Shown: positions 23,671 through 32,474 of the stretch, in pieces
Layout of the letters: each line of letters begins with the position of its first letter
Numbering within the stretch: position 1 is the first letter of the stretch
Source of the DNA: Flavobacterium sp.
GTDB taxonomy: Bacteria; Bacteroidota; Bacteroidia; Chitinophagales; Chitinophagaceae
Assembly (NCBI GenBank): GCA_030053925.1
Contig: JASGCX010000002.1
Location: forward strand, 1 to 45,970
Length of the DNA stretch: 45,970 nucleotides
Direction: 5' to 3'
Program-made: the position numbers and the translations under genes
Notes under the pieces: model-generated
What the model was told of the DNA's origin: nothing
The model's input: the letters and a program-made list of their open reading frames with translations, nothing else
Databases searched by the model: none

Positions 23671-25365
23671 TTAATCTTTAATTACTTTATAGCTTTGAAC
23701 GCTGTTACCATTGTTTACTTGTACAAAGTAACCGCCTTTTGCCCAAGCCTCGGTATTTACTTGTATAGTACCAGAAGCTTTTGCAGTAAATACTTTTCTA
23801 CCTAGTACGTCTATAATTACAACATCAATTACTGTAGTAGGTACATTGTATCTTATGGTTAATAGATTTTTAACTGGGTTTGGCGTAATTTTTACATTGC
23901 TGCTTTCGCCATTAAATACTACCGATACAACATTGCTTAAGCCTGTTTTTCCATCAGCATCTTTTTGTAACAAACGGTAGTAGTATGTAGTATTGCTTAC
24001 TACTGCACCATCGTTAAAGCTGTAAGTATTAGCGCCTGCGCCTTTGCTAGCTACAAAGCCAATTGTGGTAAATGCTGTACCGTTGGTACTACGTTGTACA
24101 TCAAAACCTACATTGTTTATTTCGTTTGATGTAGACCATGTTAATAGCACAATATTTTTTTCAGCAGTAGCATTAAAACTTACTAACGATACTGGTAAAA
24201 CAGTAGTACCATCTACTAAAATATAGCTACCAAAACCAGTTGTTGTAAAGGTGTAAGCGATGAAGCCGTATGCAGCTCTTTGGTCATCTACTGTGGGCGT
24301 AAGTAATACACTGTTATCTGAATTAAGATTATCGCTAGGCAAAGTACCATCTTTAATTTTAATTACCTTTAAAGTGGCAGCATTTGACCAATCGGCAACT
24401 TCTGCAGTGGTAAAGTAAATTGTGGTAGTGTTTGCGGTAGTGTTATCGGCACTTGTAGGTGCTAGTTTAACTACTTTTCTACTTCTTAAAAAAGCACTTG
24501 TACCATTAGTAATATTCAATCTATCGGCACCTGCTTCTGTTACCGAGGCAGTAATGTTAGTTACAGTTGCGCCAACACTTTTTACACTAGCAATAATGTT
24601 ATCGTTGCTAATGCTTTTAAAGTAGCTGTTAAAACTACTATTACTTACGCCGTAAGCATAGCTATTACTAACTGTTGTTTCTATTTTAGTGCCTTCGCCT
24701 GTTAGCACTACATCATCTATATTCAAGGCAGGGTTATTGCCAATAGTTTTATCGTTTTGCCAATAGAAACCTAAGTAAAACTTAGTGCCAGATAATGCAT
24801 TAACACTTGTAGTGGTTGCAGTTGCAGATATAGCGGCAGTGCTACCTACATAAGGACCATCTAGTAAGGTACTAAATGCTGTTGCATTGCTTTCAGTTGC
24901 ATAAGTTAAAGCGCCGTAGTCGTATATACCATCTGCATCAGTTTCTCCATATACACTGTATTTAAAGCTAAGCGATAGGTTTTTATAGCCTTGTGCGTTA
25001 ATTAAAGGAGACCTTAAAATGGCCGCACTAGCATTAGTTGCAGAATATGTATTTGGTTTAGTATTGATGTCATTTGTTACATAAGCACAAGGGCCTGTGC
25101 CACCTGCACTACCAAAATTGCCAGAAGTAATAAATTGATTAGTACCACCATTACTTAGGGTTGTCCAACCAGTTGGTGTTGTAAAATTTTGTGTTAGTAG
25201 TGTTAATGAATTGTTGCCAATTTTTACAACATCATCATCAGTAATAGATATGGTTAAAGATTGTGCCGTAGTGCCAGCAGTTACGCCAGTACCACTAATT
25301 GTATAAGTAAGTACAATGTTTCTATTACCATCGTTGGTTGCATTATCTAATACTCTAAGAACCAC
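23671..25365 (-). CDS. C-terminal part of a secreted protein: Calx-beta, choice-of-anchor J, T9SS domains
   Basis: The reading frame is open from 25527 down, so the protein part is longer than the GTG start at 25365 suggests: AEPVVLNVENVASGNATVTF...NNVDYQLLSNAVNFV is a Calx-beta repeat. Next comes a choice-of-anchor J type domain (LTLLTQNFTTPTGWTTLSN, with GFYWQNDKTIGNNPALNIDDV), then linker domains with VLLTWSTSNEINNVGFDVQRS, and a type A T9SS sorting domain (ITPNPVKNLLTIRY...GYFVQVNNG). It is in the same frame as the M43 protease gene upstream and is separated from it only by TGA-TAA at 25528-25533. I take both as one gene of 1,000 codons that has been interrupted. Confidence 0.88.
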   Translation of the reverse strand: MVLRVLDNATNDGNRNIVLTYTISGTGVTAGTTAQSLTISITDDDVVKIGNNSLTLLTQNFTTPTGWTTLSNGGTNQFITSGNFGSAGGTGPCAYVTNDINTKPNTYSATNASAAILRSPLINAQGYKNLSLSFKYSVYGETDADGIYDYGALTYATESNATAFSTLLDGPYVGSTAAISATATTTSVNALSGTKFYLGFYWQNDKTIGNNPALNIDDVVLTGEGTKIETTVSNSYAYGVSNSSFNSYFKSISNDNIIASVKSVGATVTNITASVTEAGADRLNITNGTSAFLRSRKVVKLAPTSADNTTANTTTIYFTTAEVADWSNAATLKVIKIKDGTLPSDNLNSDNSVLLTPTVDDQRAAYGFIAYTFTTTGFGSYILVDGTTVLPVSLVSFNATAEKNIVLLTWSTSNEINNVGFDVQRSTNGTAFTTIGFVASKGAGANTYSFNDGAVVSNTTYYYRLLQKDADGKTGLSNVVSVVFNGESSNVKITPNPVKNLLTIRYNVPTTVIDVVIIDVLGRKVFTAKASGTIQVNTEAWAKGGYFVQVNNGNSVQSYKVIKD

Positions 25366-25382
25366 TGATTTTGCAGCATCAT

Positions 25383-25565
25383 TTGTAACAAAGTTTACAG
25401 CGTTAGATAATAATTGATAATCTACATTATTAACTGCAGAACCAGTTGTGTTAAATGTAACGGTTGCATTGCCAGAGGCTACATTTTCTACATTTAATAC
25501 AACTGGTTCTGCAGTTAATAATGTAGATTATCAATTATTATCTAACGCTGTAAACTTTGTTACAA
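25383..25565. repeat. Perfect 67-bp inverted repeat with 49-bp loop
   Basis: Arms 25383-25449 and 25499-25565 are exact reverse complements. The first arm is genuine coding sequence on the reverse strand (TTGSAVNNVDYQLLSNAVNF); the second arm read in the same direction creates TGA and TAA and splits the protease gene. The inner 20 bases may be a natural quasi-palindrome that seeded the rest. Confidence 0.95.
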
Positions 25566-26673
25566 TTAGTGAATCATTACAAATGGCAAAAGCAATTTTA
25601 TTGCTACCAGTAGGATAGGTAAAACCTACAATAGAGGTTGGTAAAGTTGTTCTTCTAGAACTGTTTAATAATACGGTTTGCATTCTATCTACTTGATCTG
25701 CTGTAAACGTATTTACAATGTTGTCGTCGCTATAATCCATGTAGTTTTCAAACATTTCATCGGCAGTGCCGCAACTATTAGGCTTTGGATGTGTAGGTTT
25801 GCCACTGTTGGCATCGTAATGAATGGGGGTATCGTCGCAATAATCTGTTGCACAAGGTGCAGGGTCTTGGTCGCCCCAAATATGGCGCAAGCCTAAAAAA
25901 TGCCCCATCTCGTGTGTCAGGGTTTTGCCTAAAGTATAACGGCTACCGGCGCCACAATTACCTGCGGAGAATATACTACCTACCGTTGCAGGGTCAATAG
26001 CTAAACCAGCGGTAGTGTCGGTTTCAATAGCCTCTAAACCACTTAAGGTAGACAAAGAAGGAAAGGTAGCAAAACCTAAAATGCCTGCGCTAGACATATC
26101 TACTAACCAAACGTTGATGTATTTTGTAGGATCCCAAATAGAACCGGGTTTTATAGTAGTATCTACATAATCAAAATCGTAAGGCGAGGCTTTCCAGCCT
26201 TTAGTGGTTCTGTTTATTCTTTCAATACCAGGTTCTGCTAAAGTTGTACCACTTGGATTTTTTGTTGCAAGGGCAAATTGAATACCTGAGTTAGCCGCAC
26301 TAGCATAAGGGCTACCCGATAGATTGGCGAAATCTTTATTTAGCTGTAAAATTTGCGCTTGAATGCGAGCTGCTGTAACGTTACTGCCACTTCCTACTGC
26401 CTCGTTGTTGTGTACAATATGGAAAATAACAGGTAAGGTATAATTAAGTACTGGCACTTTGTAATTGCTAGCACGCTTCTTTAATTTATGTTGCTTTACT
26501 AGTGGGTTTAGCCATGCTTCAAACTGCGCATCTGTTTGTAAATTAGGGTTTTGGGCTCTTAATTTTTTAATGTACTCAACGGTGTAGCAGCGTTTTATTG
26601 TGCTATTAATTTTTTGACCTTGGGCCGCACTTACTAGTACTAACCCAACCATAAAGGTTAAAATTTGTTTCAT
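25531..26673 (-). CDS. M43-family zinc metalloprotease, N-terminal part of an interrupted gene
   Basis: 380 residues. Signal peptide MKQILTFMVGLVLVSAAQGQ; pro-region with FEAWLNPLVKQHK; pappalysin-type catalytic domain with HEMGHFLGLRH (254-264: HExxHxxGxxH), followed by a Cys-rich DYCDDTPIHY and ENYMDYSDD (Met-turn). The last 11 or so residues (VTKFTALDNN) come from the inverted-repeat arm and are not native. Without a C-terminal sorting domain this part would be exported to the periplasm but not handed to T9SS. The domains to be expected behind it lie in the same frame downstream. Confidence 0.92.
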   Translation of the reverse strand: MKQILTFMVGLVLVSAAQGQKINSTIKRCYTVEYIKKLRAQNPNLQTDAQFEAWLNPLVKQHKLKKRASNYKVPVLNYTLPVIFHIVHNNEAVGSGSNVTAARIQAQILQLNKDFANLSGSPYASAANSGIQFALATKNPSGTTLAEPGIERINRTTKGWKASPYDFDYVDTTIKPGSIWDPTKYINVWLVDMSSAGILGFATFPSLSTLSGLEAIETDTTAGLAIDPATVGSIFSAGNCGAGSRYTLGKTLTHEMGHFLGLRHIWGDQDPAPCATDYCDDTPIHYDANSGKPTHPKPNSCGTADEMFENYMDYSDDNIVNTFTADQVDRMQTVLLNSSRRTTLPTSIVGFTYPTGSNKIAFAICNDSLIVTKFTALDNN

Positions 26674-26806
26674 AACAGTTATTTGTAAGCAATAAAAATA
26701 GGATTAAATACTGTAAAATGATGAAACTGAATATTTACATTGGTAAAAATGTAAAATTTCAATTTTTTAAAGTGGTTTATGGCAATGTTAGTATGGGATG
26801 CTGCGA

Positions 26807-26956
26807 TACTAATAAAAAGCCCTCTTGTAGGGTGCATAAACAATTTTTCTTTTTTTGCTTTATTTTTAAATGGTTGGCAATTTTTAAAAGGTTGGCAACC
26901 AATGGCTCGCAGCAAAAAAATTGATGCACCCCTCTTATAGGGCTTTTTTATTAGTA
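26807..26956. mobile_element. MITE-like element, 150 bp
   Basis: Terminal inverted repeats of about 40 bases, starting TACTAATAAAAAGCCCT at both ends (imperfect further in, through GGGTGCAT and AATTTTT). The inside has two GGTTGGCAA copies but no gene. It lies 134 bases upstream of the M43 protease start. It could also act as a strong terminator because the ends form GC-rich stems followed by T runs. Confidence 0.55.
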
Positions 26957-26996
26957 CATTAATTTTGATAGCATTGGCTTCGCTTTATTTTACTTG

Positions 26997-28388
26997 CTAT
27001 TTTAAGTCGGGCATTATTATTTCATTGCTCTTTATAATAAACGATAAACGATAATAGTCTATATTCTCGGCTACCCAAGGGTCTTTATATTTCCATTCTC
27101 TAAAGGCATCGTTGCTTACTAGTAGGCAGTGTTTAGCTTTTACATACTCTATTATAAATAAATCTGCCGGATTTTCTACTGGCGCTACCAGGTATTCGGT
27201 AGTAGCCATCAGTTCGGCAAGTTTTTCGGGGTCTTTTAATTTCTTTTTTAACGAGGCATCTACAATAATAATAATTTCCGAAAATCCTTTGCGTTTTAAA
27301 AAATCTACCATAGCTACCAAATTGCTTACTAGCGGCATGCTATTGGCATAGCCATTACTATTGTGGGCTACATTGCTACCGTCTAGTACTACGGCTCTAT
27401 CTTGCATTTGGTTTATTTGAAAAAACTCTCCGTCATGATCGTAATCGCCATATTTTTTTAGTTGGTTAGTGGTACTTATGTAGTGGCTAAAAGCTTCTTT
27501 GCTACTAAACTGTTGTGCAAACCATTCTGGTATTGTTTTAGTGTCTTCGTATTGATATTCATTAATTGTTTTTGTAAAAAAATCGAATAGCTTGTTTGTA
27601 GATATGCGTTTGCCCTGTTCTATTTTAGATAGTATTACCATTAATAGGCGTTCGTCGTAGGTATTGGTTTCTTCGCCCACATGTCGTAATTGCATAAGTT
27701 TAAACATATCTACCGAGTCTCTTACTTTAGCAGCGTTGGCTATTAGTAGTTCGCTGTATGTTCTAAAGCCTCTTTGTAAGGCTTCGGTATAAGTGGCATT
27801 GTCAGGAAATTCATGTTCGGTAGCTACATCGTACAAGTCTTTACTTGTAAAGCCTTTATCTAAGGCAGTTTTAAACTGGTAATAATTATCAAAGCCATTG
27901 TTTATAGCGTATTGATATAGCTTGTAGGCATCGGTTACTTCGGTAAATGTGGCTTGTATTTCATTTGCGTATTGTGCAAGCTGTTCTGTAAATTCTTCAA
28001 AGCCCTGTACAAAACCAGTATTTTTTACAGTATCTAAAATGGCTTTTTCGGTAATACCTGCCTGATTGGCTATTTCATAGTCATTGAAGGTTTTATAGCC
28101 TTGTTCTAGTGCTTTGTAATAAGTTTCTGCGTTGGGAAAAGCATTAGCACTTGCTTTGCTAAAGTCGTCTAGCGTAGCAAAGCCCATGGCACTATGGCGC
28201 AGTAAAACGTTGTTGTGCATTACAGCAAAGTGCTTGGGTAGGGTATTTTTAGCATCTATAATGCAAAAAATTTGATAAAGGCTGTAATGTTCTATGTAGG
28301 TAATAAAATCGGCAAGGGAAGTAAATTGAAGTTGGTTAGTCATACTAAGTACTTGCACCGTGGTGTAGTGTAATTGGCTGTGCTTCAT
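26997..28388 (-). CDS. NYN/Zc3h12a-like ribonuclease with helical repeat N-terminus
   Basis: 463 residues; an alternative start at codon 16 (MTNQLQF) is plausible. Residues 330-460 are a PIN-like NYN nuclease: AVVLDGSNVAHNSNG (D336), IIIIVDASLKKKL, ATTEYLVAPVENPADLFIIEYVKAK and LLVSNDAFREW provide the four acidic positions. Residues 20-230 carry degenerate repeats of the form GF.(s/n)..(d/e)(y/f)..A...GF (for example YQFKTALDKGFTSKDLYDVA), a pattern seen in front of such nucleases. It likely cleaves RNA. It lies 22 bases behind the 391-residue gene. Confidence 0.8.
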   Translation of the reverse strand: MKHSQLHYTTVQVLSMTNQLQFTSLADFITYIEHYSLYQIFCIIDAKNTLPKHFAVMHNNVLLRHSAMGFATLDDFSKASANAFPNAETYYKALEQGYKTFNDYEIANQAGITEKAILDTVKNTGFVQGFEEFTEQLAQYANEIQATFTEVTDAYKLYQYAINNGFDNYYQFKTALDKGFTSKDLYDVATEHEFPDNATYTEALQRGFRTYSELLIANAAKVRDSVDMFKLMQLRHVGEETNTYDERLLMVILSKIEQGKRISTNKLFDFFTKTINEYQYEDTKTIPEWFAQQFSSKEAFSHYISTTNQLKKYGDYDHDGEFFQINQMQDRAVVLDGSNVAHNSNGYANSMPLVSNLVAMVDFLKRKGFSEIIIIVDASLKKKLKDPEKLAELMATTEYLVAPVENPADLFIIEYVKAKHCLLVSNDAFREWKYKDPWVAENIDYYRLSFIIKSNEIIMPDLK

Positions 28389-28410
28389 AATATTGCTTAT
28401 TTAGAATAAA

Positions 28411-29586
28411 TTAATCGATGTTTAATGATTTTTTTGTTGGTTGAATAATGCTAGCTTCTTCATTTATAGGTTCGTTGTTTGGTACATCTATGTTGGCGGT
28501 AGATTTGTTGTAATACCCAACCGACATAAAAGGTACTCTCATTTTAGCAAATTCAGGATTGGCTTTGGCGGCATCGGTAATTTTTTGCCAGCTTTCATCG
28601 GGTATATTTTGGGCGTATCTATTATAATCCCAAATAGATTGCATAGATGTTTCGCCAAAACATACTTGAATGGTTTGGTAATTAACATCGTTTCTATTGG
28701 CAACGAAATTTAAAATATTGTTGTTAGCAATTACAGTTTTAAAAGCATCAATAGCAGGTATTACATGGGCAATAAAATGGTCTATTCTTGCTTTGTAGTT
28801 GGTTGATTGTTTACAAAATAGTAGCCATCCATCTATTACTTCCCTAAAACATGTACCGTGTTGCTTAAAATAAGCTCTTAATAATTTCAGTTCGTTAGTA
28901 GAGCAAACTGTAATAATAGGCAATTCAAAAGCAATAAATACATAGCCTAAATCATCGGTAACTGCTTTTTCGTTAAAAACAGCGTAGCAACCTCTATTTT
29001 CTCTAAACTCATCACTTACAAAATTTTTACTAAGCAGGTACATATCAAACTCTGCGTTCTCATCATAAATGTTCATTAATAACGCCTCGCTTACAAATTT
29101 TCTAAAGCTATCGTTATTGGGGTTTTCTTCTGGCGTGTTTATATTAATAAAATAAGACGCAAAGTCTTTTTGATCCAACAGGTTCATAATGGCTGTAATG
29201 CCCCATTTGGCTTGAATGTCTTGAATTGCATCAATTACCTCTTGGTACATTTTGGTAATAGTGCCTTCCATTCTTCTAATAGCTACAATAAGGGCTGTAT
29301 CTTTATTTTTACTATTATTAAACTTATGAAAATGATCTTTTGTCTTTTTCAATTGTTTTACCAATTCTTGTTTTTCAGGGTCAGAATCGTTTTCGTGTTG
29401 GCTAATTAAAAGTTTAAGCTTTTGAACAGTAGTTAGTTTTTGGGGCAATTCTGCTATGGTTAAATAATACTCAACATCACCAAGTAACAATAAGCCATCG
29501 GCCAATATATAGCCCGTAGCCAATATTGATGCTAATTGCTGGGCTGTAAGCGCACCTGTGTACATATTGTAGTGTCCTAATTTCAT
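28411..29586 (-). CDS. Uncharacterised protein in an operon with the NYN ribonuclease
   Basis: 391 residues from ATG 29586. No signal or membrane segment apart from a hydrophobic stretch near the start (ALTAQQLASILATGYILADGLLLLGDVEYY). A charged coiled-coil-like section follows (LLISQHENDSDPEKQELVKQLKKTKDHFHKF). The middle has GCYAVFNEKAVTDDLGYVFIAFELPIITVCSTNELKLL. I recognise no domain. It is the first gene of a two-gene unit. Confidence 0.6.
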   Translation of the reverse strand: MKLGHYNMYTGALTAQQLASILATGYILADGLLLLGDVEYYLTIAELPQKLTTVQKLKLLISQHENDSDPEKQELVKQLKKTKDHFHKFNNSKNKDTALIVAIRRMEGTITKMYQEVIDAIQDIQAKWGITAIMNLLDQKDFASYFININTPEENPNNDSFRKFVSEALLMNIYDENAEFDMYLLSKNFVSDEFRENRGCYAVFNEKAVTDDLGYVFIAFELPIITVCSTNELKLLRAYFKQHGTCFREVIDGWLLFCKQSTNYKARIDHFIAHVIPAIDAFKTVIANNNILNFVANRNDVNYQTIQVCFGETSMQSIWDYNRYAQNIPDESWQKITDAAKANPEFAKMRVPFMSVGYYNKSTANIDVPNNEPINEEASIIQPTKKSLNID

Positions 29587-29712
29587 AAAGTACAATTTTA
29601 TAGCCTAAAATAAAGTGTTTTAATTAAATGGTCTTTGTTTTTTTGTAAGATTCTAAAAAAATAGCCTTATAATTAAAAAATAGTTACCTAATTTTTCAAT
29701 AAACTAAACCCT

Positions 29713-29720
29713 TACCTTTG
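29713..29720 (+). promoter_or_regulatory. Bacteroidota -7 box of fusA
   Basis: TACCTTTG fits TAnnTTTG exactly. It lies 139 bases before the start codon of fusA, leaving a long leader. No clear TTTG -33 element is at the usual distance. Confidence 0.55.
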
Positions 29721-29859
29721 CGGCTCGAAAAAATTGGGTGTTCTTTGCTGCATTAAATTGTTACAGTACAAGTGTTCAACGCAACAGGCGATACAACAAA
29801 GAACTAAAAGCAGGGTTCACAAAAACAAAAAAATTATACAAACAAAATAACAAAGCGTT

Positions 29860-32010
29860 ATGGCTGATTTAAAATTTCAGAGAAACTTTGGCATTGCCGC
29901 TCACATCGATGCTGGTAAAACCACTACTACCGAGCGTATTTTACGCTATACAGGCATGATTCATAAAATTGGTGAAGTGCATGATGGCGCTGCTACTACC
30001 GACTGGATGGAGCAAGAAAAAGAACGTGGTATTACCATTACCTCTGCAGCGGTTAGCTGTCAGTGGAAGTTTCCTACCAACAAAGGTGTTGCCGATGCAA
30101 ACACAAAAAGCTACTATTTTAATATTATTGATACACCAGGCCACGTAGATTTTACTATTGAAGTAGAACGTAGTATGCGTGTTTTAGATGGTTTAATTGC
30201 TTTGTTTAGTGCAGTTGATGGTGTTGAACCTCAATCTGAAACGGTATGGCGCCAAGCTAACCGCTATAAAGTACCACGTATTGGTTTTGTAAACAAAATG
30301 GATAGAAGTGGTGCCGATTTTTTAATGGTGGTAAAGCAAGTAAAAGAAATGTTAGGTGCTAATGCTGTGCCTTTACAATTACCAATTGGTGCCGAAGATA
30401 ATTTTACCGGCGTGGTAGATTTAATTAAGATGAAAGGCATTATTTGGCACATGGAAACTGAAGGGATGACCTTTGACGAAATTCCTGTACCTGCCGATAT
30501 GCAAGAAGAAGCCAACGAATGGAGAGCTAAATTGGTAGAAAGCGTTGCAGAATACGATGACAATTTAATGGAAAAATTCTTCGACGATCCTAACAGCATT
30601 ACAGAAGATGAAATGCACGAAGCAATCCGTAAGGCTTGTATCGATTTAAGCATTGTTCCAATGATGTGTGGTTCTTCTTACAAAAACAAGGGTGTACAAA
30701 CTGCGCTAGATGCCGTTTGTCGCTATTTGCCAAGCCCTGTTGATGTTGACGATATATCTGGTATCAACCCCGATAATGGCGAAATTGTAACTAGAAAACC
30801 AGATGCTAAAGAACCTTTTGCAGCTTTGGCTTTTAAAATTATGACAGATCCTTTTGTAGGTCGTTTGGCGTTTTTCCGTTGCTACTCTGGTCACTTAGAT
30901 GCTGGTTCTTATGTATTAAACGTAAGAAGTGGTAAAAAAGAGCGTATTAGCCGTATAATGAAGATGTTTGCTAATAAGCAAAATCCTATAGACTTTATTG
31001 AAGCTGGTGATATTGCCGCTGCTGTAGGGTTTAAAGAAATTAAAACTGGTGATACTTTGTGCGATGAAAAATTCCCTATCACTTTAGAAAACATGTTTAT
31101 TCCAGAACCAGTTATTGCAATTGCTGTAGAGCCTAAAACGCAAGCAGACGTTGATAAAATAGGTATGGCTATTGCTAAATTGGTAGAAGAAGATCCTACA
31201 TTACGTGTAAATACCGATGAAGATTCGGGTCAAACCATTTTACGTGGTATGGGCGAATTACATCTTGAAATTATCATAGACCGTTTACGTCGTGAGTTTA
31301 AGGTAGAAGTAAACCAAGGTGCACCTCAGGTAGCTTACAAAGAAGCATTTGGTATTACAGTTACCCACCGCGAAATTTTGAAAAAACAATCTGGTGGCCG
31401 TGGTAAATTTGCTGATATTCAATTTGATTTTGGCCCTGCCGATGAAGATTGGATGAAAGAAAATGAAGGCAAACACTTCCAATTTGTAAATGATATTCAT
31501 GGTGGTTCTGTTCCTAAAGAGTTTCATGCAGCTATTCAAAAAGGCTTCGAAATGTCAATGGGTACAGGTATTTTAGCTGGTTACCCAGTTAATAACATGA
31601 AAGTAAGAATATTTGATGGTAGCTACCACGATGTGGATAGTGATGCAATGAGCTTTGAATTGTGTGCTAGAAGTGCATTTAGAGAAGCTGGTCGTAAAGC
31701 AAAACCAACCTTGCTTGAACCTATTATGAAGGTAGAAGTATTAACGCCAGATTTATACATGGGCGACGTAACTGGCGACTTAAACCGCCGCCGTGGTATG
31801 TTGGAAGGTATGGATAGCAGAGCTAACTTACAAGTTATTAAAGCTAAAGTACCATTGAGCGAAATGTTTGGTTATGTAACGCAATTGCGTTCTTTATCTT
31901 CTGGTCGTGCTTCTTCTACTATGGAATTTTCTCATTATAACAATGCACCTAACAATATAGCTGAAGAAATAATAGCAAAAAATAAGGGCAAACTAAAATC
32001 TGAAGATTAA
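29860..32010 (+). CDS. fusA: Elongation factor G
   Basis: 716 residues, full length for EF-G, the GTPase that moves tRNAs and mRNA through the ribosome. GTP motifs: [13 protein letters not shown] (G1), DTPGHVDF (G3), NKMDRSG (G4); RGITITSAA is the switch I end. The later domains are normal ([29 protein letters not shown]). It has its own promoter and a very strong terminator. In Bacteroidota it usually follows rpsL-rpsG; here those genes are 8 kb away on the other strand. Confidence 0.98.
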   Translation: MADLKFQRNFGIAAHIDAGKTTTTERILRYTGMIHKIGEVHDGAATTDWMEQEKERGITITSAAVSCQWKFPTNKGVADANTKSYYFNIIDTPGHVDFTIEVERSMRVLDGLIALFSAVDGVEPQSETVWRQANRYKVPRIGFVNKMDRSGADFLMVVKQVKEMLGANAVPLQLPIGAEDNFTGVVDLIKMKGIIWHMETEGMTFDEIPVPADMQEEANEWRAKLVESVAEYDDNLMEKFFDDPNSITEDEMHEAIRKACIDLSIVPMMCGSSYKNKGVQTALDAVCRYLPSPVDVDDISGINPDNGEIVTRKPDAKEPFAALAFKIMTDPFVGRLAFFRCYSGHLDAGSYVLNVRSGKKERISRIMKMFANKQNPIDFIEAGDIAAAVGFKEIKTGDTLCDEKFPITLENMFIPEPVIAIAVEPKTQADVDKIGMAIAKLVEEDPTLRVNTDEDSGQTILRGMGELHLEIIIDRLRREFKVEVNQGAPQVAYKEAFGITVTHREILKKQSGGRGKFADIQFDFGPADEDWMKENEGKHFQFVNDIHGGSVPKEFHAAIQKGFEMSMGTGILAGYPVNNMKVRIFDGSYHDVDSDAMSFELCARSAFREAGRKAKPTLLEPIMKVEVLTPDLYMGDVTGDLNRRRGMLEGMDSRANLQVIKAKVPLSEMFGYVTQLRSLSSGRASSTMEFSHYNNAPNNIAEEIIAKNKGKLKSED

Positions 32011-32038
32011 TTCAATTTAAATTAATTTCAGTAAAACT

Positions 32039-32068
32039 AAAGCCCTGTTCAATATTGAACAGGGCTTT
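32039..32068. terminator. fusA terminator
   Basis: A 30-base perfect palindrome, AAAGCCCTGTTCAAT and its complement, followed by TTGTTTTT. Confidence 0.92.
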
Positions 32069-32474
32069 GTTTTTGGCTAACATTTTATACAAATAATTGA
32101 GTTACCTAGCTAATTGTGGAAATCGCTTAACAAATATGACCTTTGAGCAAATAAAAGAATATTTGAAAACGAATAGTGCGAAACTCTACACCAAATAGCA
32201 CAGCACATGAGGTTTTGCGGCTTTGCGAAGGTGGCGATTTTCACCACAAATGTTGATGCGGAGAACCAAACTTTGATTAACCACAAATGTGTCTGCGGAG
32301 CACTGAACCGCCACTTTTGCCAAACCCGTGTTACCAGTAGTGCTTTCTCGTCTGTCGCTGTGTCTGTCCATGTTTGCAGTGTCTTGGTGCGTTGGCTTGG
32401 TGGCTCTTTTGGATTTTTTTTGCTTTGGTCTGTGCGTTGGAAAAAAAATACAAATGTGCCACCAAATGCGTTGG
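32069..32474. other. Gene-free border of the type III restriction locus
   Basis: 406 bases. A 20-codon frame at 32136-32198 (MTFEQIKEYLKTNSAKLYTK) looks like the start of a truncated gene. The rest is locally GC-richer (TGCGGCTTTGCGAAGGTGGC, many CCACAAATGT-like words) and holds no frame I believe in. It may be the scar of the insertion of the restriction genes. Confidence 0.4.
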
